This document shows positions 1-11,400 of a DNA stretch of 64,000 nucleotides, one piece after another; position 1 is the first letter of the stretch; the number at the start of each line of letters is the position of its first letter. The stretch spans positions 54,454,368 through 54,518,367 of the forward strand of contig CM055097.1 of assembly GCA_029204225.1 (NCBI GenBank), written 5' to 3'. Under the pieces are notes generated by a model that ran no database searches, was not told the origin of the DNA, and saw only the letters and a program-made list of their open reading frames with translations. The translations under genes and the position numbers were made by a program. This DNA is from Diphasiastrum complanatum (Eukaryota > Streptophyta > Lycopodiopsida > Lycopodiales > Lycopodiaceae).

Positions 1-1
1 C

Positions 2-86
2 TACTCATGGGCTTACAAAACACATGCCATGGTTGAAGTTTATTGACAGATACTCATACATGGACTCACAAAACACATGCCATAGA
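2..86. repeat. Imperfect direct repeat, two copies
   Basis: Two imperfect copies begin with tactcat and share the core acaaaacacatgccat, at about 2-33 and 52-86. I assign no function. The rest of 1-404 holds no recognisable gene. It could be the distal end of the minus-strand retroelement-derived locus that occupies the next 6 kb. Confidence 0.6.
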
Positions 87-404
87 GTTTTATTTATTTC
101 TTTTTAGTTTCTCTGTGTTAGCACAGTTGCTAACATTATCTCCCTCCTTATTGGATTGGTGGTCCCACACCAATCGAAGCCTTTCAACAGTTGGTGACCA
201 TGTCTTCGGCTAAGTTGTCGGTATCGACGCCTGTGAGCTTGGGCCAAAATATTCTATTTTTGACCTTGGTGGCAGGAAACAGTTCTCGCCTCGCTATTGG
301 ATAGTAATAAGGATTTGTGCGCATGCAGGAGGGAGCTTCGATATACCATGCCATTGAGGTCTTACTTTGCAGAAAGAGCTGATGACACCAGTGAGGTTGT
401 GGAT

Positions 405-2897
405 CTAGGAGTTTGACTGCTTCTTTATGTGTTTGACTCTGTCCAGATCTGACAGTATGTAGCCACCTCGCTCTTTTGTTGTTGGATATTTCTTGGCAAA
501 CTCCTCAGAGGTGCGCAACTCCTTGTTCGGGTCTATGGGGGATTCTGTGTCGGATGGTTGGTGCTTCAGAGGCAATCTCGTGTTGAATTCGAGGATCGGG
601 TTCAGGGGAGAGAGGAGGCGAGGGGTTAGCTTCAACAATTCTTTGTGACTCAGGAGAAAATTGTCGTGGAATGAATGGGGAGTTAGTGGTGTCAAGAGAG
701 TTAAAAGCGGTGGAAGAAAAAAGATAATGTTGGGAGCTGGTACCCCCAGAGCCTAACAGATTGGTTGGTGCTTGAGCTCCTTGCCCCAAGGGTTGGCCTT
801 GAAAAGAGGAGCCTTGAGTTGCAGGAGGAGGCTGTTGGAATCATGCTCCATCTCCACCATCTGGTCCATCAAAGTGGTGCCCCGAATCATGGAATTGGGC
901 GTGCTCTACGTGAACCGATGGTGTCGACTGAACAACGGCCTTTAAGCGTGCTTCCAGGGTGGCTAAGTGTTAGTTCAGGGCCTCGACGGAAGCAAGGTAT
1001 GATTGTTGTAATCTTGAGTGCTGCTCCCTCGTGGCTTTCAACTTTTGGGCCAGCGTTTGATAGGCCACCACTGGAATGGCAATTCCCTCAGGAATAGCTG
1101 GTGGTGCGAAGTTGTTGAAGTCCACCAATTCCAACTATTCCTTCATAGTGGAACGTGCGGCTTGTGCATCTGCTACAGCCTCATCCCTTTCGGCTTTGAG
1201 GTTATCGATAGTATGTTGCATGTTGGATACCTTTAGTTGGAGCTGGTTCTGGAGGTGGAGTAGCATCTGCTATTGTTGTTGATTATAATTTGTGAGGTTC
1301 TGGATCAGCAGCTGTTGTTGTTTGTTTTCCTCCTCCAGCCTTACTTTTTCTTTCTGAAGGTCCGCCATAGCACCATCGTCAAATTGCCGCATAGTATATT
1401 GTCCCCCCCAGGGTGCCAAATAGATTGTATTGGAGCTCATTCACCAACCATACCGCTTTTTGGGCTGCAAGGGGTAACTGCTCCCAAGGACCAATGTCAG
1501 GGAGGGTGCGTGTGTAATTAGGATACGACATGATGTATGAAAATTAGGGTTAGATGGAGATGTATGAAAGGCAGTGGAGGTGATTGAGGGTTGATGGGTG
1601 AAAGAGGTGGGGAGATACTGCGTGGCGGAGATGCATGGCTTGGGTTAGTGGTAACGGTGATTGATGGAAGTGCGGTTAGTAATTGTAATGCAAAATCATC
1701 TACGTTGACTGTGGAGTCAAGTAGGGTGAAAATTTGTACAGGTGAGGGCTTTTTTGTGGAATTGTGGAAGTGAAGCCCGTGTTGAGAGTTAGTGAGGGTG
1801 TGGAGGTGGCAGTAAATGGTGGGGGTGGTGGTGGGAGGGTGAGAGCAAGTGAGGGAGAGGAGGTTGCCTGTGTGGATGGAACCATGCCCATAGGATCAGA
1901 TCCCGATGTGTCTGCCGCCACTGAGCTGCCTGCTGCTGCCGCTACTGCTTGCCTGCGTTGCTGGGCCTGGTGAAGTAAGGCCGCTGCTACTCTAGGACCT
2001 CCTTTGGGACCTAAGAGGGTTTAAGGCTCCCTTTGTATTTAGCATACTCCGTCTCGATGTCGCTGGATAGAATTTCACCAGGGACATCGCCTTCTGTGCT
2101 GATCGCCTTCCCTTTCTGCTTCTTAGTAGGTGGGGCTGGTGAGACCGGTTCTGCTGTCGGTTGGGGGGTGGCTCATTTTTTTGTGCTTGGATAGAGATAA
2201 TCCAGCTCTTTGATGGCAGCAACTGCCCTAGACCCCAACTGTTTGGTGACCAACATGTGGAGGAGATATCCATATTTGGTAGTTGGTTTTCTAGCTTTCA
2301 AAGCTCCACACAACTTCTCTGCTACCTTCTCAGCCCACTTGTAATTTTGAATGGGATCGTCCATGGTGAGGGTCAAAGAGAAGAAGTCACTCGGTGGTAT
2401 GCGATCCATCTTGGCAGTATGCACTTCGACCATGGTGACGAGGATTTCTGAGGCGGCCCGTAGATGGGATCCGCGATGAGACGTATGACGATCCCGTTGT
2501 TGGTTTGGGCAATGGTTTTGCCGTCCTCTATTAGAAACTTTGTAAAGTATTTGGCATCATAGCTGGTGCCCTTGCCATGCATTGTCTCTCCGAGATTAGG
2601 GAAGCCGATGCTCTGGAGATCCATAGGAGAGACGTTGATGATGGTATAGCTGCCGCTCTTAGATGTTAGCCTTAAAGTTTGGAATTCATCCGAATAGGTG
2701 GACTAGGCCGCTCGGATGAGGCTCTCGCTCTACTGGTCCCGAAAAAGAGTCAGATCAAAAACAAGGCTTGTGAGGATATCCTTGGCCAGGGTGAGCTGCT
2801 CGGCGTAATTCTTGATACAGATCATAAAAATATCCCTTGTATAAGGACGAGGGGGTTTATGGCGATGCAAACTGAGCGAGGAATCATGGGAGGCCAT
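405..2897 (-). pseudogene. Decayed proline-rich, coiled-coil reading frame of unknown family, downstream of a Ty3 protease
   Basis: I do not recognise this protein. Reading the minus strand from an ATG at 2897, a coding-like tract runs to about 405 and would encode roughly 800 residues. It is broken by in-frame stops near 2732-2730 and 2705-2703, frame changes near 2430, about 1990 and about 690, and further stops. The order is: a globular N-terminal part (about 2897-2173) with no motif I know; a basic, proline-rich linker with a KKQKGK patch (about 2170-1990); an Ala/Pro-rich stretch including PPPPPP (about 1985-1700); a Gln/Glu/Leu-rich segment starting near 1368 that looks like a coiled coil (for example EKVRLEEEN and IDNLKAERDEA); and a Ser/Pro-rich tail (789-405). 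It lies directly 3' of a Ty3-type protease, where pol would be expected. It could be an extra ORF of a non-autonomous element or a captured host sequence. Neither is proven. Confidence 0.45.
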
Positions 2898-2907
2898 GAT
2901 AGCAGTG

Positions 2908-2980
2908 ATTTTAGATTGCTCTGAGAATTTTAAAAATTTTAAAAATTTTTGGCATGAACTCGAGAGCAGCAATCTAAAAT
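2908..2980. repeat. Inverted repeat between TATA box and ATG
   Basis: The arm attttagattgctct (2908-2922) is matched by agagcagcaatctaaaat (2963-2980), an inverted copy with a 3-base bulge. The loop of about 40 bases is very AT-rich. On the minus strand it begins about 30 bases after the TATA element at 3005-3018, so a transcript starting at the usual distance would open with this hairpin, just ahead of the ATG at 2897. The repeat is seen in the sequence; its role as a leader structure is inferred. Confidence 0.6.
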
Positions 2981-3004
2981 GAATTCGTGAAGAGAAGGGT
3001 GGAG

Positions 3005-3018
3005 GTCTATATATAGAC
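3005..3018 (-). promoter_or_regulatory. Candidate TATA box, perfect palindrome gtctatatatagac
   Basis: A 14-base palindrome containing TATATATA lies about 110 bases upstream of the ATG at 2897 and about 230 bases past the end of the protease remnant. Its position suggests a promoter for the downstream minus-strand reading frame. It could instead be an LTR or other internal TATA-like sequence. Confidence 0.35.
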
Positions 3019-3244
3019 TTTTTTTAACAGGAATATGCAACGTTACTCAGAAATTGTCCTCAGTGTCCACAATTTGGTAATGATGGTCGCGAATTTCAAG
3101 GCAACGTTCTGATGGTCCGCGAATTTTTGTAAGTGATTTTTTTATGCCAAAAGAGAAAATAACATCTAACAGTGCAAAATTTTGTCTGATCAAAATTCGC
3201 AAAGATAGCAGAGAAATCGTGGGAATCATTTTGAGCTCCTTGCT

Positions 3245-3616
3245 CTAGTCATGAACAACTCGTGCATTGGTGAGCCACGGATGACCAAGTAGTAATTCAT
3301 AAGAATAGACATTATTGGGAATATCAAGTACTACGAGATTGATAGAAAACTTGAGACCTCCTTCTCTAATCAGCACGTGTGGAAGGAAACTAGTAGGTCG
3401 AACCACACTTTGATCAGCCATCTGAAGCTGACAACTGGGTTTGGCTAGCTTGTCTCTCAGATTCCATTCTATCATGAGGGATGTGGAAATGATATTGACA
3501 CCGGAGCCACCATTAAGTACTGCTAAAACTTCACGGGATTGATGATGGGTAGCTGGGATTTTGATGTTGCCTCGTTTGCTGAGTGGATTGGTTAGATATA
3601 AGGGCATTTCAGGCAA
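3245..3616 (-). pseudogene. Ty3/gypsy retropepsin-like protease remnant
   Basis: About 123 residues read without a stop. The active-site region reads LNGGSGVNIIS, where related copies in this window have IDGGSGVN or LDSGSGVN, so the catalytic Asp is replaced by Asn and the enzyme should be dead. Later blocks typical of plant Ty3 proteases are present: QMADQSVV, LVVLDIPNN and LLLGHPWL. It follows the gag zinc-knuckle region (4039-4446) in the same orientation. No reverse transcriptase follows; the next reading frame is the unknown one at 2897-405. Confidence 0.75.
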
Positions 3617-4038
3617 CTCGTCAGTAGTGGTGGTGTTATTGGATTTGATTTGTTGTTTCCACTGGCCAGCATGCTTCCAGATTACATGGAAATGAAGAGT
3701 GACATTGGCTTGTAGTAAATCTCCTCAAACTTTGGTACCTTCAAGGATTTTGCTTTCAAAGGGCTTGTGAGGTACTTTATGGGAAGTGGAAGATTGTTGG
3801 TCGACATTGCGGATTTGTTGGCGATACTGATGATGCAGCCAAATTTCTTCAGATGGGTGAGGATAAAATATCGGGGTTGAATCTTCACTTGGAGGAACAG
3901 CATGCGGTTGAGTTTTGTTGGGTGCAAGTGTAGGGGCTTGGCATTGGGTTTGTGCCCGAGTCAAGACCCAAGCACGATGAGTTTCAAAGGGTAAGGTTTC
4001 TACTTGCACTGAACAGACAGAGTAGCTGGCTTAGATCG

Positions 4039-5345
4039 TCATGGGTAGTCCTTTACGTGATGTTCAATACCACAGTTTTTACAAGCTGGAGGAAAACAAA
4101 GTTTATTTGGGTAGCAAATACTAGGATGTTTACCTGCACAGATAAAACATTCTCGTATTGCGAGTAGTTGATGTGCGGCAAAGACAACTTGGTTTGGATT
4201 GTAAGCTTGGGCATTGGGATCCATTGTTTGAGCATTAGAATCATAGGTATAATAAACAACCATTTCAGTAGAGTACTGCGGTTGAGTATTGTCTTCCACA
4301 TAGTAGGTGGCTGGATTGATGGTATTCGGATCAAGATAATGGACAACGTTTTGTGGGGCAGGTTGGTTAACGACAAATTGTTGACGTGGGGATGGGTATT
4401 GATTTGGTGTAGTTGGCCATGGTTGGTAGACCCCTGGTTGTGGCACAGGCTGTTGTAGAGGGTAAGGGCGGTAAGCTCGATAGATGGTTGGTCTGGTGGC
4501 TGCTGGAAAATGGTTTCACAGTTGAGGGCATTCATTAGCAGTGTGATGTTGTGAGCAGATTGGACACCAGACATTTTCCCTTGCTGGAAAGGATTTCTCA
4601 ACAATCTGTTTCATGGTAGTTTGGAAATCAGTAGTGAGTTTATTTATATGAGATTGTTGAGCTTTTTGCCAGGTTTCCATTTGATGTAGAAGTTTAGAAG
4701 ATTGAGCAATATTGTCAGACTTCAGGTGATTAGGACAGTCCGGATTCTTAGATTTCTTTTCACGATGGTCAAATTCATCGTCGGAACCTTCGTCTTCCTC
4801 ACGGATAGCATCGATCATCACATCTTTAAGTTGATCATAAAGGTCAACTGGTTTGAGTTCACGACAGTTGTTTTTAGGCAATCCAACTAAGAACAATTTT
4901 ATGGCCATACATTCAATGATATTTTCATCGCTTCAAAACGACCCTTTAAGAATTCGTGCAAGATCTAGTTTATATTATTAAAATATTATAACACTAATAC
5001 TTTTGACTTGCCATAACTTCTTAATCGTAGCTCAAAAGTATGTCATCTAACATATAATTGGAAAGCCCTTGCCGAGTGCTTTCCAATGCACCAAACCCCA
5101 CTAAATTCGGACTTACCACTAAAAAGTTATGCCATTTTTAGTGTGGAATCAAAATGTGGACTCAAAAAGTTACGTTACGTGGATTTCAAATTTGAGTGTT
5201 TTGATTGGCCCATGTGTAAGAAAAAATTGAGAAAAACTATAAAAAGAATCTTTACAAAGGGTCTTTTTTGATTTAGAACTCCTCTAATGTACCACTCCTT
5301 GGCGGTTCCATAGAGTACCATAGGAAATTGGCGAAGCTTTTCAGT
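4039..5345 (-). pseudogene. Ty3/gypsy gag, interrupted and frameshifted
   Basis: The minus-strand order is: a capsid block near 5345-5285 (FPMVLYGTAKEWY, a conserved plant Ty3 gag motif); an unrelated AT-rich insert (4935-5269); capsid C-terminus and linker at 4908-4516 (FLVGLPK, AIREEDEG and a zinc-knuckle-like CPICSQHHTANECPQ); then another frame at 4446-4039 ending in a Cys/His cluster (CFICAGKHPS, CKNCGIEHHVKDYP). The DAIREEDE and NECPQL blocks closely match the gag at 38.2-39.1 kb, so the two loci are the same family. About 70 codons present in that relative are missing around the insert. Frameshifts and the insert make it a pseudogene. Confidence 0.75.
4935..5269. mobile_element. Candidate MITE with about 13-bp terminal inverted repeats
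   Basis: The left end reads aaaacgaccctttaag and the right end is the inverted form (aaagggtctttttt), matching over about 13 bases with one mismatch. The interior is AT-rich, has no coding tract, and interrupts gag coding sequence on both sides. Its length of about 335 bp suits a miniature inverted-repeat element. I could not find a convincing target duplication, and flanking gag sequence is also missing, so an indel with filler DNA is an alternative. Confidence 0.4.
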
Positions 5346-6051
5346 TTAACTATCGGATTTGTCATAAGTTGTTGATGACCAATCATCATAAACTTTAGCA
5401 GGCATTACATGGCCAGTTGAATCAACAATGACTCGTTTGTCGTTATTGCCAAAGGTGATTTTGCTACGCTTCCAATCTTGGACAACGCCTGCCATCTGTA
5501 GCCAGGGTGTGCCAAGAAGGAGTTTATATGTATTTGCATCATTTGGTAAATCAAGAACGACGCAATCAATGGTAAATTTGACACCTGCAATACATACTGG
5601 GATATTTGATAAATGACGTGCAGGGTCTGTGACTCGCTGATCGGCCATACGAAGTTTGTAACGTGGCTGATCTAAGGTATGGAACCCCCCTGACTTTGCT
5701 AGCAACAAAGCCATTATGTTTACACCTGATCCACTATCAAGGATAGCGGATAATGTTGGATAATCTTTATAAGAAAGGCAAGGTGATGCTAGCCCCCTTA
5801 GCAACACCTATATTCATCAGATTCATAGGAATATAGTCTTCTAGTTTTCATTGTTCGTCTAGAATGATAGGCAACTGAAAACTACGATGGATGTAGCGTT
5901 GAAGCCCTGTGAAAGATTTTATGGCGCTATGGAATGGCATGGTGATTTGAGCTTGCAGGAGTTTAGAGAATACCTCGAGTCCCTGTAGGGATTGCTCTTT
6001 TTCGGGGATTGGAGCAGATAACAGACCGTCCATATTTGCTTCTTCCCGCAA
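5346..6051 (-). pseudogene. Second Ty3/gypsy protease remnant with upstream linker
   Basis: A retropepsin-like frame runs 5807-5346 with LDSGSGVNIM (active site apparently intact), KLRMADQRV, CVVLDLPND and LLLGTPWLQ. A further short frame at 6051-5848 in the same orientation, containing IPEKEQSLQGL, probably belongs to the gag-protease linker. Protease normally follows gag, but here it lies 5' of the gag at 5345-4039. The stop of this frame and the gag capsid block are almost adjacent, so the locus joins two element fragments. It is more diverged from the other proteases here than they are from each other. Confidence 0.7.
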
Positions 6052-6419
6052 AAACTCATCTCTAAATTCATTGTACTACCTTTGTTCCACGTGTGGGTCT
6101 GGGTAATCTTTGGGTAAAGTGGAAGTTGTCAATGGGCAGCTTGTAATCCTCGACTCTCATTCTCGGCTCTCAGCTTCTTCCTGCTCTCCTCCTTCTGAGA
6201 CCTCCTCGGTCTTGGGTGAGAGACGCTCTATGTTTCAGCTTGGCTCAGCATCTAGGGATTCTTTGGAATCTGGTAACATGATCATTAGGCTGAAAGAAGA
6301 CCAAAATCAAAGGAGACGCTTACTTGGAGGTCAATTTCACCATCAGGAAGTAAAAAGCGAGGAAATATCAAAAAGCTTGAAAAAAGCAAAAAACAACTCC
6401 ACCTTCTAATCGATGCAAA

Positions 6420-6431
6420 GCTATGATACCA
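6420..6431 (-). other. Primer-binding-site-like sequence (initiator tRNA-Met type)
   Basis: On the minus strand this reads TGGTATCATAGC, one mismatch from the TGGTATCAGAGC site used by many plant LTR elements. It may mark the 5' boundary of the minus-strand element that occupies lower coordinates, with LTR sequence beyond 6432. I found no second LTR copy to confirm this. Bases 6433-6890 otherwise hold no gene I can see. Confidence 0.35.
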
Positions 6432-6894
6432 CTATAAGGATCGCCAAGTGAAGATCTACCTAGATCATGTTGCATGCAACCAAAAGGACACCTATGGAGG
6501 CAAAGGTTGAACTATCCTAGTAAAATAGAGGAATTCTCTAGGGATTGTTGCGTATAATCTGGAACTAGAGGAGTTTTGGGGATATCGAGCTGTGAGTTAT
6601 TCATAATATGGATAGTAGTGATAAAGGTTAAACTTAGATTACACTTATTGGCTTACCAAGTACCATTTTGTTATGACTTGGAACAGGTGAAAATAAAGCT
6701 TTAATCTTAAACTTATGTCCAAAGATGTCTGTATATTATTAAGTCAACCTAATCTTGGTTTGAGTACTAAAATCTGATGTAAGTTGATTGAGTGAAGAAT
6801 TTTTTCTACTTTTCTTCAAGAGAATTATCACTTCTTGAGCACCTTTGTTGTTTTGTAGAGTTTGTCTCTATAAAGAACATCAAAACAAGATGTG

Positions 6895-6994
6895 GTGGAG
6901 ATCTAGAAAAGACGCCTTTTATTATGGAATGGGGCATGTATGCATATAAGGTGATGTCTTTCGGAATGGGGAATCCCGAATCATGGGCCGCATC
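6895..6994 (+). pseudogene. Short Ty3/gypsy reverse-transcriptase relic
   Basis: The plus strand reads KTPFIMEWGMYAYKVMSFGM, which matches the plant Ty3 RT block ahead of the YxDD motif; the pol at 34.9-35.5 kb has KWDTYVYKVMSFGLCNAP. Only about 30 residues are recognisable and no catalytic motif is kept. Orientation is opposite to the elements at 0.4-6.4 kb. Confidence 0.6.
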
Positions 6995-7019
6995 TATGAC
7001 ATGTGAGAAATCGTGAAAT

Positions 7020-8455
7020 TCATTCAAAGAAAAACACCCGTTGACTCACTACAATCCAAAGAAGCAACCAATTAGGACTTTGGAATGTAAAACTGAAGAT
7101 CCACGAAGACAGTAAATTCTAGGACATGAACTCATGATGCACCCAATACTATTACATTAGCTGTTAAGCAAACATTCACTTATTCTACAGATTTAACCTT
7201 CACAAAACACAAGGGTATTAGAAACACACTATACAAATGTAGCATCTATTTTCTGAAATTCAACTTAAATTTAAAGATTCCAAGCTCTATGCATGATGAG
7301 GCAAGCAAACGCTCCTTTTAGTCAGGCTTCAAAGATTCAACGATCTAAGAATTGGCTATAAAGATGTTGTGAATGTCAATCCCAACAGCTTAAAAAGTTT
7401 TGCAAAGAAACAGATTTGCAAGCAATTTCTTAAGCCGATTCAACAAAATAGCCAGCATGTGGAAGGCAGCATTCCATACAATGTATTATACATCATACAG
7501 AACACAAACCCAAATTTTCGCTTTCAAGCTTGCAGCAAATGGTAAACTGCTTTTTGTACACTGATGTAACAATGAGTGACTAGCATGATAATGCAATATA
7601 AATTTACAGGACATTAGCACAAAATACATGGTTAAGGCACCGAGAGAAATGATTCACATTCTAGTTTTTTTTTGGAAATTACAAAACTTTTTTAAGAGAT
7701 TCTGAATTTCCTTGGCAACAATTTCATACAGAATGAACAATGAAATGGATGGAGTTCAAATCTGCACTGTCTCATCTCAACAATCTATACATAACCTTCT
7801 ACTTATGAATGCATAATTTATCCAGATGTATTAAAAGTTACGACCTCATATATGATAGCTTGAAAATCAGATGTCACATAAGTCACCCATCCAAGATGGA
7901 AGATCGAAAGAAATCTTAGTGCGACTGCAAGAATATTTCACATCCTGATTCAATCCAGTAAGAAATAGGCGATATCGATATTGATTTTCAAGTACTAGCA
8001 AGATCTACACAAACCAGCCAAGGAAATGAGAAATCTAGAAAGTAAAATGTAAAATATTTGTGTTTTGATCAACAAGCTTGCTTGCTGCCTGTTTACATTA
8101 TATTCACTTAGAGCTTGCACGAGAAATGAATGTCACAGTCCCTACATGAAACTTGTTTACAGTCGACGCTAGTTTCTTGTACCTACGTTTTTAGGTGAAA
8201 ACCGATGGATTGCATTGCATGGTGGGGTGGAAGCCTAGGTACGCCTGTGTTAAAAAAACCATGGATTGCATGGAGGGGTAGATACGCCCGTGTCAAAATG
8301 TCTCACTGAATTTGCAGATTTCTCCAAAAAAGCTTTTGCTATCTGCAAAAGGATGTATTTGAATTACTTAATATGCACCACTTTCCTGGTGCAATTTCTT
8401 CCAGAGGTCTCCAGTAGAGTCGGGAACTATAGAAGCAAGAGCTTCATCTTCTGCT
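7020..8455. other. 3' flank of the AP2-family gene, no second gene seen
   Basis: I see no coding tract. The stretch should include the 3' UTR and terminator of the minus-strand gene ending at 8456, but I could not single out a canonical AATAAA. An imperfect direct repeat sits at 8203-8254 and 8260-8298; both copies contain atggattgcat and tacgcc(t/c)gtgt(t/c)aaaa. Confidence 0.6.
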
Positions 8456-11400
8456 CTAGGTTTCATTCCAAACTGCAAATATAGGCATGTGGGCAGAAGC
8501 AAGGTGTGGCCTTCCATGGATGTTTTGCATTGCAGGAGTCATTACTGATCCTAGCATGTTGTTCTCGTAGGCAGATTTTATCATAGTAGGAGGTTGCGTT
8601 TGTGAAAGGTAGAGCTGGTATGATCCTCTTATGGGATCTCCTTGCAGGATACGATCAAAGGCAGCTTGCTTGGAGTTTCCTTCCACGTTTTGACTAACTG
8701 AGCGCGTAGGACTTTCTGGAGTGACTGAGTAAGCCGAATTTGTCACGAGGGTTTGGTTTGTTGCTGACATGTTGTTTAGGATGCCATTTGAGCATGCCGT
8801 ATCACAAGACAATGATGTATCGAGGCCTATGAGGTTGCGAAGCACTGCTGGAGGCATGCTCGTCGGCTGCAGGAAATTTTGATAGGAATGCGCTACGTGA
8901 TCTGGAAGATACTGTTGTTGTCCTTGGTCATACCAGCTTTTATGCTGCTCCTGTTGCTGCATTTCACGGGATTGTAACGGTGCTACGTTCTGCCAATCCT
9001 CAACATCCTTGTGGCTCAAATCACTTTGAAGCGGCACAGTTTGCAGCAGTCGGTTTTCCTTTGATCTTTGAGAATGTTGAGTCTGATCGTCGCTTGTATC
9101 ACATACTTCTATTTCTTTAGTGCGCCTGGCGGTGTCTCCAAGCAATAGGCTTGGGCTTGAGCATATTCTTTTCACATCGTATCTGCTTATGTCGAAATTA
9201 GTTACCGCGCTGATGCCTCTGAACTTGATGGCAGCTATGTCGTAGGCCTCAGCTGCTTCCTCTTGGGTACCTGTGAAAGCAGAACCGGATTAAGCTTCGA
9301 AGATCTTCTACGAGGATCAGTGAACTCAAAGATTATTGAAACGCTTCTTTCCACTCACTGAATGTCCCCAAGTAGAGATCCTTGTTTCCAGCAACTCGTC
9401 CTATTCGAGCTTGCCATCGTCCTTGTTGATGATGCCTGAAGGACAAGCAAATGGAGATTAGTCCTGATCGATAAAGGAAACTGTGATAAGAATTACGTTC
9501 GCTGACATATTTCCTAATCGCTCGAAGTCCGTCAGATCATACAGCAATCATGTGAGATGGAAAAATAGCTGGGCTGAATCCTTTAAAGTAGCACAAACCT
9601 CGTCACCCCACGATAGATTGAAGCACCTCTAGAGAAACCGCTGCTTTTTCTGCAATCCCAAAGAAATCGGTTACTTTTCTAATTTCATAAAGATACTTTT
9701 TCTCTGATCCCATCCTATGAGAAACGGTAAAAGCTCAAACCTCATTTTCTATCAAGAGCTTGCAACAAGTGCTATGACAGTATGGTTTGCGTTCCAGTAG
9801 CGGGCTATCAACCAGTGAATGGAACAAAATTGTATCATCCGCAGCAGAGCGCGTGTTTTCATCGTTGAAGCAACCAGAACTATCTCTAAATACATGACAA
9901 AACCAATAACTAGAGTCAGTCGAAACGTCGAAACTTGGCAAATACCTTCTTAACGAGGCTACGTATTCTTGTCTTGTCATGCTCTTCATTTCTTCAAGCT
10001 CCTTCTCGTAATTACTCAGCTGTATAAACACAGTGACGAAAGTTACCGTACTGTTACAAATGGAAATTCTCTCCTGACAAGACGTGTGCGGCAGTAATGA
10101 ATCCCCCCGGCGGAAGGCAAAGCGATGGCCGCAATGACTCATGACTGGATTTGCATCGATTCAGCAATAGTAGGGGTTGTGAAATACTATCCTCACCCTT
10201 ACCAGTTCTAGTCTCTTAACTATTGAAGGATGACAAGATGGGTCAAAGAAGGGCAACGCTGGACATAGAAATGAGCCCAAAGTTATAAATGGAAAAAATT
10301 CAGGGATACAGTATACTCAAAATCCTACTCTACAAGAATCATAAATGTTGCCAACTCAATCACAAATCATGGCAACAATGACAACATACAATATAAAGCA
10401 TTCACAAGAGCAGTTTCCAACTAAAAATCTTGATAAATAACAATGATAAGGAAACTTGATGAGCATCAATGGGTGTGAATAGCCGGACTTAACCAGAACT
10501 CCAACTAAGATCTACATAAAAACTGTACTCCAACTTTACTCGTTGCAGGACATCAAATAGGGTAGTCACACAGACAGGCCCATCACTGAGTCTATAAGTT
10601 TTAGCATTTTAATAATTACTTTTACTCCAAAAAGCTCATTACCCGTCATTACACACCTAGAATGTGCATCGATTGGGGAATGCTGGACTCCTGGAGATCC
10701 AGTTTGGTTGTGAAGCTACACTACTCTACTCTAGAAAGTTGGTAATAAATAACGGAGCCTGTTGCCTGCCTCAACGATATAGGTAACTCTACTACCTAGA
10801 CAAGTTTTATTTCATAGAATTCCCAGGCGACCATGGCTTGTAGGACAGTAGGCTGATATGGCTATAGTATACAGGAAATCTTTTCTTGCCAAGCGAAATC
10901 AGAATTCAGAACCGTAGCAATGACTCGTGAGCATAGAAATTTAAGTCTTACTGGGAAGTTGATCGTTGTCGTAGGTCCCCAGTATTTGAGTGCAGCCAAG
11001 TCATATGCTCTCGCTGCCTTCTCCTCCTTGTCGTAGCCTCCTGTTGTACATAGTAGCAGCATGTTGCAAATCATCAAATCATCATGTTAAAAGTTAAAGT
11101 GCGCCGGTTTGACAGCGTAAAAGTCTCTTCATGTCAGTCACATCTGATCCAATAGCTAACTAGCTCAATCACAATGAGAAGAAAAACAACTTCGAAAATG
11201 TAAGCGTACGTACCCAGATAAACTGTTTGATTTCATATTGGACCAGCGATGTGCCGCAGGTGAAGGCACAAAAAAGAAGAGTGAGATACAGTGAGTGATA
11301 CACAACATTACGCTATTTCAGCAAAAATCTCACTCACTTTCAATTAGAGCTAGCAAGAAACGTAAGCTCTCCGAAAAGCGTACCTTGTCTCCCCTTTCTA

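Noticed and set aside
2173-2433. Considered as the env-like/putative plant transposon ORF of Athila-type elements
   Set aside because: Position and general layout are similar, but I could not match any conserved block of that family, so I left it unnamed.
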